DNA from: Shewanella fidelis ATCC BAA-318
GTDB taxonomy: Bacteria; Pseudomonadota; Gammaproteobacteria; Enterobacterales; Shewanellaceae
NCBI RefSeq assembly: GCF_000518605.1
Contig: NZ_JADX01000005.1
Location: 310,001-374,000 of the forward strand
Length of the DNA stretch: 64,000 nucleotides
Direction: 5' to 3'
Below, in pieces: positions 48,275 to 58,338 of this stretch; position 1 is the stretch's first letter; the number at the start of each line of letters is the position of its first letter. The notes beneath the pieces were generated by a model. It had not been told where the DNA came from. It worked only from the letters and a program-made list of their open reading frames with translations, and ran no database searches. A program made the position numbers and the translations under genes.

Positions 48275-49702
48275 TTAGAACAAATCACCGTTTAACCATA
48301 GGTGGCAAGCAATACTTGCCGCATAACCTAGAGCGATAACCGGCATCCACTTGAGGTGACCAAAGAAGGTGTACTTACCGTGGGCGGCGCCCATAAGTGC
48401 CACACCTGCCGCAGAGCCGATAGATAGCATGCTGCCGCCAACGCCAGCGGTTAAGGTTACCAATAACCAGTTGCCTAAGCTGAGCTCTGGTTGCATGGTG
48501 AGTACCGCAAACATCACAGGAATATTATCGACAATTGCTGAGAGAATGCCGACCATGACGTTAGCCCAAACAGGGTCCCATTGGTTGTACATCACATCAG
48601 ATACCATGCCTAAGTAACCCAATAAACTTAGGCCACCAACACACATTACTACGCCGTAGAAAAACAGTAAGGTGTCCCACTCTGCGTGTGATACACGTTT
48701 AAATACGTCAAATGGCACAACAGAGCCTAAACGTTTTAGGGCTGCTTCATCTTTATTAGCCATAGCTACCGCTTTCTTTCTTTCTAGTGAACGTGGCAGA
48801 GTTTTGCGTAGGTAAAAGCCAAAGAACTGCAAGTAGCCTAAGCCCATCATCATGCCGATAACCGGTGGGAAGTGTACTAATGCGTGGAAGCTAACAGCAG
48901 TCGCAATGGTGAAGATGAACAAAGCCATAATGCGCTTAGCGCCACGTTTTAGTTCGACCTTTTCATTGGCACAGTTTGGCTTAGTTTTTGGTACAAAAAA
49001 CGACATGATGACAGCAGGAATAATATAGTTAACCATAGATGGGATAAGCAGATCGCTAAACTCGATAAAACTGACTAAACCTGCTTGCCATACCATCAAG
49101 GTAGTGATGTCACCAAAAGGACTAAAGGCGCCGCCAGCATTGGCTGCAACGACAATATTAATACAGGCAATATTGATGAACTTTAAGTTATCACCGCCAA
49201 CCTTCATTACTACAGCGCACATTAGCAGCGCGGTAGTGAGGTTGTCAGCAATTGGTGAAATAACAAAAGACAGGAAGCCCGTTAGCCAAAATAGAGTTCT
49301 AAAGTTAAAGCCTTTACTGACCATCCACGCCTGCAGGCTGTCAAATAGGCGTCTTTCCTCCATAGCGCTGATATAGGTCATAGCGACGAGTAAGAATAAC
49401 AATAATTCAGAATACTCGAGTAAGTTGTGCTCCAACGCTTGCTTTGCTACCTCAATTTGCCCTTGCTGTTGATAGGCAAAGCCTATCATTAGCCAGATGA
49501 TTCCCGCGGCGAGTAATACAGGTTTAGATTTACGTAACTGTAAGTACTCTTCTCCCATGACTAAGCAATAAGCCAGAAAAAAGATGATTAATGCTGCATA
49601 GCCAACACCTGACTGGGTGAGGTCTAATCCTGCATCGGCTGCAAAGGCTGGAGTAGCAAGTCCCCAGGCGATGATGGCTAAAATTATCTGGCTGACTTTC
49701 AT
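48275..49702 (-). CDS. nhaD: NhaD-type Na+/H+ antiporter
   Basis: The 475-residue polytopic protein has an N-terminal signal-like segment and about 12 hydrophobic helices. Blocks such as SAMEERRLFDSLQAWMVSKG, FVISPIADNLTTALLMCAVVM, ANAGGAFSPFGDITTLMVWQAG and VDNIPVMFAVLTM fit NhaD of the ion transporter superfamily. It exchanges sodium (or lithium) for protons and supports growth in salt or at alkaline pH. It seems to be transcribed alone. Confidence 0.9.
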   Translation of the reverse strand: MKVSQIILAIIAWGLATPAFAADAGLDLTQSGVGYAALIIFFLAYCLVMGEEYLQLRKSKPVLLAAGIIWLMIGFAYQQQGQIEVAKQALEHNLLEYSELLLFLLVAMTYISAMEERRLFDSLQAWMVSKGFNFRTLFWLTGFLSFVISPIADNLTTALLMCAVVMKVGGDNLKFINIACINIVVAANAGGAFSPFGDITTLMVWQAGLVSFIEFSDLLIPSMVNYIIPAVIMSFFVPKTKPNCANEKVELKRGAKRIMALFIFTIATAVSFHALVHFPPVIGMMMGLGYLQFFGFYLRKTLPRSLERKKAVAMANKDEAALKRLGSVVPFDVFKRVSHAEWDTLLFFYGVVMCVGGLSLLGYLGMVSDVMYNQWDPVWANVMVGILSAIVDNIPVMFAVLTMQPELSLGNWLLVTLTAGVGGSMLSIGSAAGVALMGAAHGKYTFFGHLKWMPVIALGYAASIACHLWLNGDLF

Positions 49703-50051
49703 GGTACTTCTCGACTCCTTGGGGCGCTAAATGGTCTTTGGGCTATACATCATTACTTCTATAGAGGTGGGTAATGCGCAATGTGTTAAATTTTGGTTTT
49801 ACTTTTGTTGCGCATTTTAACGTGAACAGGGTTAACAATACAGGTGTAATACTTGGTTTATGCCTAGTACTTTAGTTTATGAGTTAATCAAATATGTTGG
49901 TTGCAGCATTTTATGCTGTCATCGGTGTTTGGTGGGGAGTAATTGATTGATGGGTTAAGGCTGTGTAGCTTTTATAGGCGGCATTAGTGCGATTAAGTAG
50001 ATAGAGGCGCGGTTAGAATGACTCCGCGCCAGAGTTATCAGCTGTTGAAAA
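49703..50051. other. Gap between nhaD and the NRAMP gene
   Basis: The 349 bp hold the nhaD promoter (minus) and a terminator hairpin GGCGCGG/CCGCGCC at 50006-50030 for the NRAMP gene. No gene is seen. Confidence 0.45.
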
Positions 50052-51272
50052 TTAGCTAGCAATAAATTTAGCGATGAAGTTACCGACGTTACTGAAACTT
50101 GCCACGCCCATTCCCAATACAACGAGCACGCCCATAACGGATAAATAAAGTGGATGCTTATAGTCGCCAATAATGTCTTGGCGACGAGTTGCGGCCAGCA
50201 TAAACGCCAGTACGATAGGTAATATTAAGCTATTAACTAAGCCTGCTAGCATTAACAGCAGAATTGGCATGTCCATTAAAATTGTGCCGACACTGGTAAT
50301 AACAATAAAGCCAATACAACAGGCTTTTTCATGACGCTCAATGGCCGGGAATAAGGTTTTTACCAGCGATACTGCCATATAAGAGTTACCCACAACTGAG
50401 GTGATTGAGGCCACGAATAGCACTAAACCAAAGATAAAGTAACCTAATTCGCCTGCACCCTGTTTGAAAGCATCGGCAGCTGGGTTGTTAGGATCTAAAA
50501 CACCGCCAGCGGCAATAACACCAAATACGGCTAAGAATAGTAGAACCCGGATCACTACTGCGATTGAGATCCCTGCCCATGCAGCAGATTTAATTGCGCT
50601 AATGTTATTTTGTCCTTGTAACCCAATATCAACCAGTCTTTGCGCGCCTGTATAGTAACCACCTACAGCGCCACCCACTATGGTGAGTGTCGGCAATATT
50701 AGGCTGCCAATATCCATTGGCATTACCGCTGCCGTTAATGTTGCTCTCATAGGCGGCAGGCTTGTCATAGCGACATAAGCGATAAGTATTATCATCAATA
50801 GACCTAAGTAGCGCGCCATCTGATCCATGCGTTTGGATGCATTGTGAACCACAAATAGTAAGCAGCCGACAACACCGGTAAATAAAGCCCCCCAAGTGGT
50901 ATCAATTCCTGTCAGCACATTTAAACCTAGAGCTGCACCACTGACGTTACCAAAGTTAAAGGCGACAGCACCAAGAGCGAGCAATATTCCAATAAAATAC
51001 CCAGCCCCTGGTGCAATTTTATTGGCGATATCTTGAATACGAAGACCTGATACCCCGACAATACGCCATAGGTTCATCACAATGGCAAAAGTGATAAACA
51101 TAGAGGCGAAAACCGGAAAAGCCATATCAACCTTATAGATATTGGTAAATACTGCAGTCTGGGTTAAAAAGCCAGGGCCTACTGAGGTCATGGCCATTAA
51201 AAACGCGACACTGATAATCGCTTTGTTCTGCCAAGAGCTTGTGTTGGTATGGGGAGTTACTGTTGTGGTCAT
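50052..51272 (-). CDS. NRAMP-family divalent metal transporter
   Basis: The 406-residue membrane protein has about 11 hydrophobic helices. Family marks include the first helix MTSVGPGFLTQTAVF, where NRAMP proteins have a DPGN-type motif, and ANIMNLWR-like second-helix sequence. The DPGN metal motif appears altered to GPGF-LTQT, so metal preference may differ from MntH (Mn/Fe) or the protein may belong to an NRAMP-related branch. It probably imports a divalent cation. It is transcribed in the same direction as nhaD but separated by a terminator. Confidence 0.72.
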   Translation of the reverse strand: MTTTVTPHTNTSSWQNKAIISVAFLMAMTSVGPGFLTQTAVFTNIYKVDMAFPVFASMFITFAIVMNLWRIVGVSGLRIQDIANKIAPGAGYFIGILLALGAVAFNFGNVSGAALGLNVLTGIDTTWGALFTGVVGCLLFVVHNASKRMDQMARYLGLLMIILIAYVAMTSLPPMRATLTAAVMPMDIGSLILPTLTIVGGAVGGYYTGAQRLVDIGLQGQNNISAIKSAAWAGISIAVVIRVLLFLAVFGVIAAGGVLDPNNPAADAFKQGAGELGYFIFGLVLFVASITSVVGNSYMAVSLVKTLFPAIERHEKACCIGFIVITSVGTILMDMPILLLMLAGLVNSLILPIVLAFMLAATRRQDIIGDYKHPLYLSVMGVLVVLGMGVASFSNVGNFIAKFIAS

Positions 51273-51550
51273 GCTGTTCTCAAAAGTCGTTGTCTCTCAC
51301 TTTATAAAAATAGAGAAACAACTGACCGAGATCAGCTGATAAGGCAAAAAACAAAGATAGGAAGTGCCCTAGCGGGCCGTTTTTTGCTGGGGGCGGATAC
51401 TAATGGCTCATTAAAAACAAGTCAATGTTTTATAAGTAAAAGTCAGATATTTAGCCTTGGGTTTGGATTAGATTTTTCGGGGTGTTGTCTTGGTCACATT
51501 TTTATTTTAGTTGGCCTAGTTCCACTGGTGGAACAGACCAACTTGAGGAG

Positions 51551-52144
51551 TTACTTATCCGCCTTTGAGGCTGTGGCAAAGTTGGCTGCAGTAATAAAGA
51601 TATAGTGCTGCGGGATCTCTTTAGTTGATTTACGAGTCGGCGATAAACGTTGTTTACTTGCATCAACTTCAAAGCCAAATTTCAGTAGGCTCTTAATCGA
51701 TGGTTGATTATCTTCACTAACATAGCAGTAGACTTCATCAAGTTGTAAAACCTCGAAGGCAACGGCGAGTAATTGCAGTTTAATAAAGCGATTAAGCCCT
51801 TTACCTTGATAAGCGCCCGTAAGCCATGTACCAATTTCTGCTTTCTTTGCAACAACATCAATGTTTTTAAGGCGGGTAAAGCCGATAACATCATGGCTTG
51901 AACCACACTTTACGGTGAATAACAGGCAGTCACTGTCACTCAATACCCGAGCAAAATAGCTATCAAATGCATCGGTTGTATCTTTTGGAAATCGTGCAAA
52001 TCGCCAAATATTTGGATCCATGCCAATGGTTTTTAACGCAGCAACATCTTCAGCAACTAAAGGTGCTATATAGGCGTTTTGCTGGGTAAACGAGTTGCAA
52101 AGTGATTTGGTAGCAACTGCGTATTTTTCGAGGTATTTATCCAT
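51551..52144 (-). CDS. GNAT-family N-acetyltransferase
   Basis: ATG 52144 gives a 197-residue protein; the frame opens further up only through a TTG. Residues about 75-175 fit a RimJ/RimL-like GNAT domain: IGFTRLKNID, EIGTWLTGAYQGKGLNRFIK (acetyl-CoA loop with Gln-x-x-Gly-x-Gly variant), and VYCYVSEDNQPSIKSLLKFGFE. It would transfer acetyl to a protein or small-molecule amine; target unknown. Confidence 0.78.
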   Translation of the reverse strand: MDKYLEKYAVATKSLCNSFTQQNAYIAPLVAEDVAALKTIGMDPNIWRFARFPKDTTDAFDSYFARVLSDSDCLLFTVKCGSSHDVIGFTRLKNIDVVAKKAEIGTWLTGAYQGKGLNRFIKLQLLAVAFEVLQLDEVYCYVSEDNQPSIKSLLKFGFEVDASKQRLSPTRKSTKEIPQHYIFITAANFATASKADK

Positions 52145-52375
52145 ATGATGCGATAGGTGAGTTAATGGTTTAACATTGTTAATTAGTGATCCCGATAATA
52201 GCAATTGAGGGCACTACTTAGCTAGCGCCTGTATTTCAAGTTTGCTAAGTGGCGCACATTGGGATGACGTTATCATTTGCTAAGCCGTATGTATTTCTTA
52301 GCTTGAGCATAGGTCGCGTATTGCCTACAATAGCGCACTTTTTATTTATAGCCCTTTTTACTATAGGCCAGAATT

Positions 52376-52624
52376 ATGTCTGACACTACAGCACAACCAG
52401 CTTTACCTGATCGCCTTTCAGTTAACCCGCGCAGCCCGCACCATGTTGAGGCGATTTTTGAGTTCGATATCGGTATTAAAGTGAACGGCAAAGAGCGCTT
52501 TGATGTTGAAGAGTACTGCATCAGTGAAGGTTGGGTAAAAGTCCCATCTCACAAAGCGCTTGACCGTCGTGGTCAACCGCTGATGATGACAATCAAAGGC
52601 ACCATTGAAGCTTTTTATAAGTAA
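52376..52624 (+). CDS. DUF3297 family protein
   Basis: The 82-residue protein matches DUF3297 along its whole length: LPDRLSVNPRSPHH at the start, FEFDIGIKVNGKER, and VKVPSHKALDRRGQPLMM. The family is small, cytoplasmic and of unknown role. An intrinsic terminator (AAAAGGTCGC/GCGGCCTTTTTT, 52639-52665) follows. Confidence 0.85.
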   Translation: MSDTTAQPALPDRLSVNPRSPHHVEAIFEFDIGIKVNGKERFDVEEYCISEGWVKVPSHKALDRRGQPLMMTIKGTIEAFYK

Positions 52625-52703
52625 GCTCAATGTAGAATTAAAAGGTCGCAATAGCGGCCTTTTTTGTTTCTGTGATTGCATAGGGTTATCCATGTTAGCC
52701 TTG

Positions 52704-52752
52704 GCAAATAGCAAATAGCAAATAGCAAATAGCAAATAGCAAATAGCAAATA
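52704..52752 (+). repeat. Heptanucleotide microsatellite (GCAAATA)7
   Basis: Seven perfect copies of GCAAATA end 16 bp before the bax ATG (52769), between the DUF3297 terminator and bax. Such tracts change copy number by slippage, and the position is right to alter promoter spacing or the 5' leader. Confidence 0.9.
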
Positions 52753-52768
52753 AGTGATTGGTGAATTG

Positions 52769-53749
52769 ATGTCTTTTATTAAAACTTTAGCCGCAGTGCT
52801 ATTAATGAGTAGCCCGCTTTCGTTTGCTTGGGCAGATGTAGCGCCTGAGCAGAGGCTGCCGTTACCGCCAAAACAGATGTCGCAAGCTTCTGAGTATGTT
52901 GCTGTGACTACATTAGGTTCCGCTAAAGAGCTTGAGGCTGTATTTGCCAAGCAAGGCTATCAATTATCGGAAGATAGCCTGCTTCTGCCTCGTATTTATG
53001 TTGAAAATCTGCCTGCAGATTTAAATTCACTGCCTGTTGCGCAAAAGGTGTCGGTGTTTATTCGCTTGTTATTACCCACGATTAAAGCCGTTAACCAGCA
53101 AATATTGCAGATAAGGCAAAGGCTAATGGCTTTGTCTACAACACCTTGGCAGCAGTGGACTCAAGTTGAGCGTAAATGGTTTGCTGATCTACTGGCAAAT
53201 TACGCTGTTAAGTCAGAGCTAAGTCAAAATAACAGCTTACAAGGCTCTGCTGCAGAGCAAAAGGCGCAACTTGATGATGCCATAAATACTTTGTTGTTGC
53301 GTGTTGATGTTATCCCTAGTGGTATGGTGTTGGCACAAGCGATAGATGAAAGTGGTTGGGGGACAAGTTATTTTGCGGTTGCTGGTAATAATCTATATGG
53401 CGAACACCTGTCTGAACATGGCGGCAAGTTTCTCACTACACCGAATGGTAAAGTTAAAGTGGCGGCTTTTGATAATCTTTTTCAAAGCACTGCTAGCTAT
53501 ATCCATAATTTAAATACCACCAGAGCCTACAGTGAGCTGCGACAACTTAGACAAGTTTTGCGTCAAAAAAATAAGCTATCAGGTTATGAGTTAACCCAAG
53601 GTTTAATTGATTATTCCAGCCGTGGTCAGGCCTATGTTGACAACTTAAGAGCCTTAATAACAGCTCATCAACTTGATAATTTTACCCATGCTAAGTTGCT
53701 AAACACTCATGCGAGCCGGTACCGCTTTAGCCGCCCAGTAGCGCAATAG
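52769..53749 (+). CDS. bax: Bax-like glucosaminidase-domain protein
   Basis: The 326-residue product has a signal peptide (MSFIKTLAAVLLMSSPLSFAWA). Residues about 175-320 form a GH73-like peptidoglycan glucosaminidase domain, with VLAQAIDESGWGTSYFA (likely catalytic Glu) and GNNLYGEH. E. coli Bax has this build. It would cut glycan strands in the periplasm. GGTGA lies five bases before ATG 52769; the frame opens slightly earlier at a GTG inside the microsatellite border. The heptamer repeat directly upstream suggests variable expression. Confidence 0.85.
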   Translation: MSFIKTLAAVLLMSSPLSFAWADVAPEQRLPLPPKQMSQASEYVAVTTLGSAKELEAVFAKQGYQLSEDSLLLPRIYVENLPADLNSLPVAQKVSVFIRLLLPTIKAVNQQILQIRQRLMALSTTPWQQWTQVERKWFADLLANYAVKSELSQNNSLQGSAAEQKAQLDDAINTLLLRVDVIPSGMVLAQAIDESGWGTSYFAVAGNNLYGEHLSEHGGKFLTTPNGKVKVAAFDNLFQSTASYIHNLNTTRAYSELRQLRQVLRQKNKLSGYELTQGLIDYSSRGQAYVDNLRALITAHQLDNFTHAKLLNTHASRYRFSRPVAQ

Positions 53750-53822
53750 CCAACAGTTGCAGACAAGGTTGTTGTTTGGCTTAATGTAAGCGTAACTCAA
53801 CAACAATAATAAGAGATAAGCT

Positions 53823-54854
53823 GTGGATTCAATAACTCAAGCGGCGCTTGGCGCGACCGTTGCGGGAGCAATTGCTGGAAAGCGCTGTAATGGCAAAGTA
53901 TTGCTAGCTGGTGCGTTGCTTGGTACTTTGCCCGATTTAGACGTATTCATTGATTACGGTGACGATATTAGTAATACCGTTAAACATCGTGGATTTTCTC
54001 ATTCATTACTTATCTTATTGCCATTCTCTTTAATATTAGCGGGCTTAGTGCAACGACTTAAGCCTTTAGCTGATTGGTCTTTTGCTCGGCTTTGGTTGCT
54101 GGTGGCTGCATGTTTAATTACTCATCCTTTACTTGATACATTTACCAGTTACGGCACGCAATTATTATGGCCAATAGCTGGCTACTTCTCGTTGTCGAGC
54201 ATATTTATCATTGATCCTTTGTACACTTTGCCGCTGTTAATTGCATTGGGGATAGGAATGGTGCGTAAAGCGTCGTTAGCTCGTTATTGCGTAATCGCTC
54301 TGTGTATTTCATCTGTTTATTTAAGCTGGAGTTTAGCGGCAAAAGTGTATGTAGAGCAGCGTGCTTTAGCGAGTCTCAATGCTTTAGGTATCGCAGATGA
54401 CAAGGTATTTATTACGCCAACGCCTTTTAATACCTTGTTGTGGCGAATTGTGGTGATCGACGGTGACCGATATTGGGAAGGGTTGGCATCGGTACTTGAT
54501 AACAAGCCGCTAGTTGAATTTATTGCGCAGCAACGTGGCCATTGGCCATTTGAAAATGAGCCACAATTGTTACAGGCATTAGCGACATTTACTCATGGTT
54601 TTATCCGTTTTGAGCAGCAAGCAGAACAGTTGCTGGTGACAGATCTACGCTTAGGTATGTATGGCAATTTAGCTTTTAAATTTGTTTTTGCCGAGCGAAA
54701 TAATCAAGGCCAATGGCAATCTGTGGTGCCTTATCGACTAGATCGAGGAGAAATAAAGGGTGATTTAACTAAGCTAAAAGATAGAGCTTTGGGCGATCAG
54801 CAAATCAACCCAAGCCTTGGTTTATGCCCATCACCCTGCCAATTAGAACCGTAA
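53823..54854 (+). CDS. YdjM/DUF457-type inner-membrane metal-dependent hydrolase family protein
   Basis: The 343-residue protein starts at GTG 53823. Its N-terminal half has the family marks DSITQAALGATVAGA, LGTLPDLDVF, HRGFSHSLL and THPLLDTFTSYGTQLLWP, with conserved Asp/His in or near membrane helices (metal-site candidates), then further helices and a soluble C-terminal domain of about 170 residues. E. coli YdjM is LexA-controlled; I see no clear LexA box here. The enzymatic activity is not established. Confidence 0.8.
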   Translation: MDSITQAALGATVAGAIAGKRCNGKVLLAGALLGTLPDLDVFIDYGDDISNTVKHRGFSHSLLILLPFSLILAGLVQRLKPLADWSFARLWLLVAACLITHPLLDTFTSYGTQLLWPIAGYFSLSSIFIIDPLYTLPLLIALGIGMVRKASLARYCVIALCISSVYLSWSLAAKVYVEQRALASLNALGIADDKVFITPTPFNTLLWRIVVIDGDRYWEGLASVLDNKPLVEFIAQQRGHWPFENEPQLLQALATFTHGFIRFEQQAEQLLVTDLRLGMYGNLAFKFVFAERNNQGQWQSVVPYRLDRGEIKGDLTKLKDRALGDQQINPSLGLCPSPCQLEP

Positions 54855-55212
54855 AACTGATAGGTTTAATTTGTAATTGCTTTATACCAATTAGTGTAAA
54901 GATTTAATCGCTCAGCGTATGTTTACGTTGAGAGTATTGAGTGCAGAGAGCTAATTGCAGGCATTTCTATTTTTATCTGCCACTAATTAAGTCTTGTTGA
55001 ATTAGCTAATTTAGCTATTTACTAGAAGTATGCTAATAACATATAAATTAACTATTTATGTTTTTAGTTAAGTAGGAAATGATTAACTTTGAAATGATCT
55101 AATTGTAGATGTTAATACTGCAATTATCTTTGTTTGGTCACAGTTTATATTGCCTGAGTTGATACTATTTCAGCCTTTTTAAAATGCCAATATTGGCGCG
55201 ACCGGTTTTAGT
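54855..55212. other. AT-rich promoter region of the chemoreceptor gene
   Basis: This 358-bp gap is AT-rich with no gene visible. The chemoreceptor promoter should be in it. Confidence 0.35.
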
Positions 55213-56844
55213 ATGTCTAATATTTCCATCAAGCAATTACTAATCACTATTTTTAGCAGTTTATTAATGATATTTGCTGTGTCTCTTGGGATTATCAAGT
55301 ACCACACTAAGCAGCTAGAAGCACAAATATATACTTTAGAGCATGAGAACCAAACCAGTGAGCAGCTCTCTCAGTTACTCAATAAGGTATCTGGTTTACG
55401 TCGTGAGCAATTAGGTTATAGCTTACGTCGCGTACAAAACTCACCTATGAGTCAGGAATCCCGTGACTATCTTGATCAGCAGATAGTCGATATTGATGAG
55501 ATTATTGTTAAGGCTCAACAAACTGTTGGTAGCGAAACACTGGGGCAGATTAATCAGCTAAAGCCAGCGATAGCCAAGTTTGCCAGTTTGCATAAACAAT
55601 TTCTAAGTAGTGATAGTAACCAAGGTGCAGAAGCAGCAGGGCAGATGCTAAGTTCGATGGAAGCTTGGCATATTTATAATAATGTTGAGCAAGCTATTTT
55701 TGCGCTGATGAAGCAGCAAGCAGCTAAAGTTATGGCAGCTAAGAGCGCAGCAGATAAGGCGATGATCTCATTAAATAACAGCACTATTATTGTTGCAGTT
55801 ATCTTTATATTTGCATTAGTCAGCTCAGCTATCTTTTTGTTAAAACGTATACTTTCACCACTGCATGCAACCAAAGCCGCATTATCAACCATAGCTGCGG
55901 GCGATCTCACTGCGACAATCGACATGACTCAATTTAATAGCCGTGAGTTTAATGAAATGGCGACAGAGCTGTTACTGATGCGCAATCAACTTCAGGATAT
56001 GATTGCCCAAATTAGTGCCGCATCGATTCAGCTAGCTGCTGCCGTGGAAGAGGTAAGCACTATTGCTAGTGAGTCCGCTAACGGTGTCGGTCAGCAGCAA
56101 CATGAGGTCGATCAAGTCGCTACGGCTATGACTGAGTTGCAAACGTCAATTACCGAAATTGCGCGTAATACTAACCAAACTGCCGAGCAAGCTCTGCTTG
56201 CGGTTAATGCTGCTGATAGTGGCAGCCGAGTGGTGGCTAATACAATGCAGGCGATTAATGAGTCTGAAGCGGAAATCACTGCGGTCAGTGAGGTGATTGC
56301 GCAATTGCAGCAAGACACAGATTCGATAGCGGTTATTGTTGAAGTGATCTCTGATATTACTGATCAAACTAATTTGTTGGCATTAAATGCAGCTATTGAA
56401 GCGGCGCGAGCCGGTGAGCAAGGCCGTGGTTTTGCTGTGGTTGCCGATGAGGTTCGTACCTTAGCTAGCCGTACACAAAGTTCTGCTCATGAAATTAAGG
56501 CGACTATTGAGCTGTTACAAAATCGCTCGCAAAGCGCAGTGAATGCGATGAGTTCGAGCCGAGATAAAATGAAGCAAAGTGTTGAGCAAGCAAACAGCGC
56601 CAGTGTTGCTATTACCGATATTAATATGGCGATTACCCAAATCAACGATATGGCTATTCAAGTTGCCAGCGCGACAGAGCAGCAAACAGCAGTAACAGAA
56701 GAGCTAAGCTTAAACATTATTAATATCAGTGATGCTGCGAGTCGAGTCAGTGACGGGACGAGTCAAGTATCGCAATCAAGTCATGAATTAAGTCAGCTAG
56801 CGACTAACTTATCTGACATTATTCGTCGTTTTCGTGTTGCTTAA
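55213..56844 (+). CDS. Methyl-accepting chemotaxis protein
   Basis: The 543-residue receptor has a first membrane helix (about 9-28), a periplasmic helical sensor of about 150 residues (four-helix-bundle type), a second membrane helix (about 190-212), a HAMP domain and a signalling domain whose hairpin tip is [20 protein letters not shown] with the following [14 protein letters not shown]. It reports a ligand to CheA/CheW. The ligand is not evident. No CheR-tethering pentapeptide is seen at the C-terminus. Confidence 0.92.
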   Translation: MSNISIKQLLITIFSSLLMIFAVSLGIIKYHTKQLEAQIYTLEHENQTSEQLSQLLNKVSGLRREQLGYSLRRVQNSPMSQESRDYLDQQIVDIDEIIVKAQQTVGSETLGQINQLKPAIAKFASLHKQFLSSDSNQGAEAAGQMLSSMEAWHIYNNVEQAIFALMKQQAAKVMAAKSAADKAMISLNNSTIIVAVIFIFALVSSAIFLLKRILSPLHATKAALSTIAAGDLTATIDMTQFNSREFNEMATELLLMRNQLQDMIAQISAASIQLAAAVEEVSTIASESANGVGQQQHEVDQVATAMTELQTSITEIARNTNQTAEQALLAVNAADSGSRVVANTMQAINESEAEITAVSEVIAQLQQDTDSIAVIVEVISDITDQTNLLALNAAIEAARAGEQGRGFAVVADEVRTLASRTQSSAHEIKATIELLQNRSQSAVNAMSSSRDKMKQSVEQANSASVAITDINMAITQINDMAIQVASATEQQTAVTEELSLNIINISDAASRVSDGTSQVSQSSHELSQLATNLSDIIRRFRVA

Positions 56845-57160
56845 AAACCAGTAATTTCGACTTTAGAGCTCATTAGTGACTTCCTCGTGCTGTCACTGTT
56901 GAGCTCTGTATTAAACACTGCTTGTTTTCGCTGCTGGTTTTGTTTTTTTAGCAGTCGTTTTCCCCTGTTCTCATTGATATTCATCTGCGCTAAAAATTAA
57001 CTAATTCACCTATTTTTATTAAGGATTTAAGAATCAAATCATATTCAAAGGGTACTATATAGCCAGTAGAAAAAAGCGAGTTGTATCGTAGGATTTTTGT
57101 CATAGTGGGTCGCTAGAATGGGCGTCAGCTATGCAAGGTAAATTATTACAAGGAGTATTT
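56845..57160. other. Gap without gene
   Basis: The 316 bp contain the promoter of the DUF3083 gene. A GAGCTC-containing palindromic stretch after the chemoreceptor (AGAGCTCATTAGTGAC with GTCACTGTTGAGCTCT) may act as a terminator. Confidence 0.4.
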
Positions 57161-58249
57161 ATGGCCCTCAATCATCTGCAAAAAGTATATATCCCTAAAG
57201 ATGTGCGCAGTAATCAATATATCACTGCAGAAATACTAGTAACCGATGCTCTTTTAGCACATTACCCTGATTATAAAACTTGTTATCAAACCTTAAGCCG
57301 CACTATTTTTAAGTTGGCAGAGCAGCATGAGCTTAATAATGTTCATGTGATCACTAACGATAAACTTCCTGTTGTGCGTTTTCATACTGAAGCCTATGCC
57401 TTTCCGACAGCTGAACAGATTATTTTTTTCTATAATCCTAAGTTTCATGAAGCCCAAACACTTCATACAAAAGATGACTATCGCGCCCGTAAGATAAGAA
57501 TCGTATTTTTGGCGACAGGCGAAGATATTCGCAGTAATTCGGCAAACTTCCACATTAAGGTGCAGTCATTTTTATCAACGCTGATGCCGTTATTACCGGA
57601 GAAAGAACTTAAAGTTAAGATCCGCGATCATCAGCACCTTTCCTATGACCTATTTGCTAAAGCGAAAGGCAATAAAGAAAGCTACGGTTACAAGCTACGC
57701 TCAATCAGCAATCGCTACCAAGCTCGAGAGTGTCCGTTACCTGAAGGCCATGGTTCACTTTGTTATGTTACGGTGAAACTACCATTAGGACGTAAGCTGA
57801 AAAATGCGCTTCTCGCAGCCGATACCGATGATTTCACACCTTTATATCAAAAACTTGAAGATAGCTTTATTGCAGCCACTAGTGCTAAACAGCTAAAGCA
57901 GGTTGCTATGGTTGCTAATGGTTTGACGCCATTGATCCGTAATAGCAAATATGACCAAGTTGATGGTACTGATGAAGTGCAAATGCTGGGCTTCGATCCT
58001 CATGTGGAAGAGCAGCAATATGTGCGTCATTGGGACGGTAGTCGCCTAGTGGATATGGTTAGCTTTACTATTGCCGCAGAAGTTAAAGACTCGAAAGATG
58101 GTGGCTTAGGTCGCTATTTAAATCGAGTTGAGGAAGCCTTGAAAGGCTTTATCTCTGAGTTTGAGTTTGACAAATCTCGGGAAGATCTCATTGTGCGATT
58201 CCACCAGCACATTAGCTATCAGGCACCAGCGCAACTATTAGGCCAGTAA
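57161..58249 (+). CDS. DUF3083 family protein
   Basis: ATG 57161 has AAGGAG upstream and gives 362 residues; an earlier ATG at 57131 lacks a ribosome site. It starts MALNHLQKVYIPKDVRSNQY and looks cytoplasmic, with mixed alpha/beta composition. I recognise it as the DUF3083 type found in Shewanella and relatives, without known function. The terminator GCCCTTGG/CCAAGGGC (58266-58303) follows. Confidence 0.72.
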   Translation: MALNHLQKVYIPKDVRSNQYITAEILVTDALLAHYPDYKTCYQTLSRTIFKLAEQHELNNVHVITNDKLPVVRFHTEAYAFPTAEQIIFFYNPKFHEAQTLHTKDDYRARKIRIVFLATGEDIRSNSANFHIKVQSFLSTLMPLLPEKELKVKIRDHQHLSYDLFAKAKGNKESYGYKLRSISNRYQARECPLPEGHGSLCYVTVKLPLGRKLKNALLAADTDDFTPLYQKLEDSFIAATSAKQLKQVAMVANGLTPLIRNSKYDQVDGTDEVQMLGFDPHVEEQQYVRHWDGSRLVDMVSFTIAAEVKDSKDGGLGRYLNRVEEALKGFISEFEFDKSREDLIVRFHQHISYQAPAQLLGQ

Positions 58250-58338
58250 GTTTTTAGTGAAATATGCCCTTGGAGCATAGGAGTTACGCACTTAGCCAAG
58301 GGCATTTTTGTTTATCAGGAATACTTACAGATCATCAG

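Noticed and set aside
52627..52950. Minus-strand ORFs with repeated LLFAICY
   Set aside because: They are translations of the GCAAATA repeat and shadows of bax and DUF3297.
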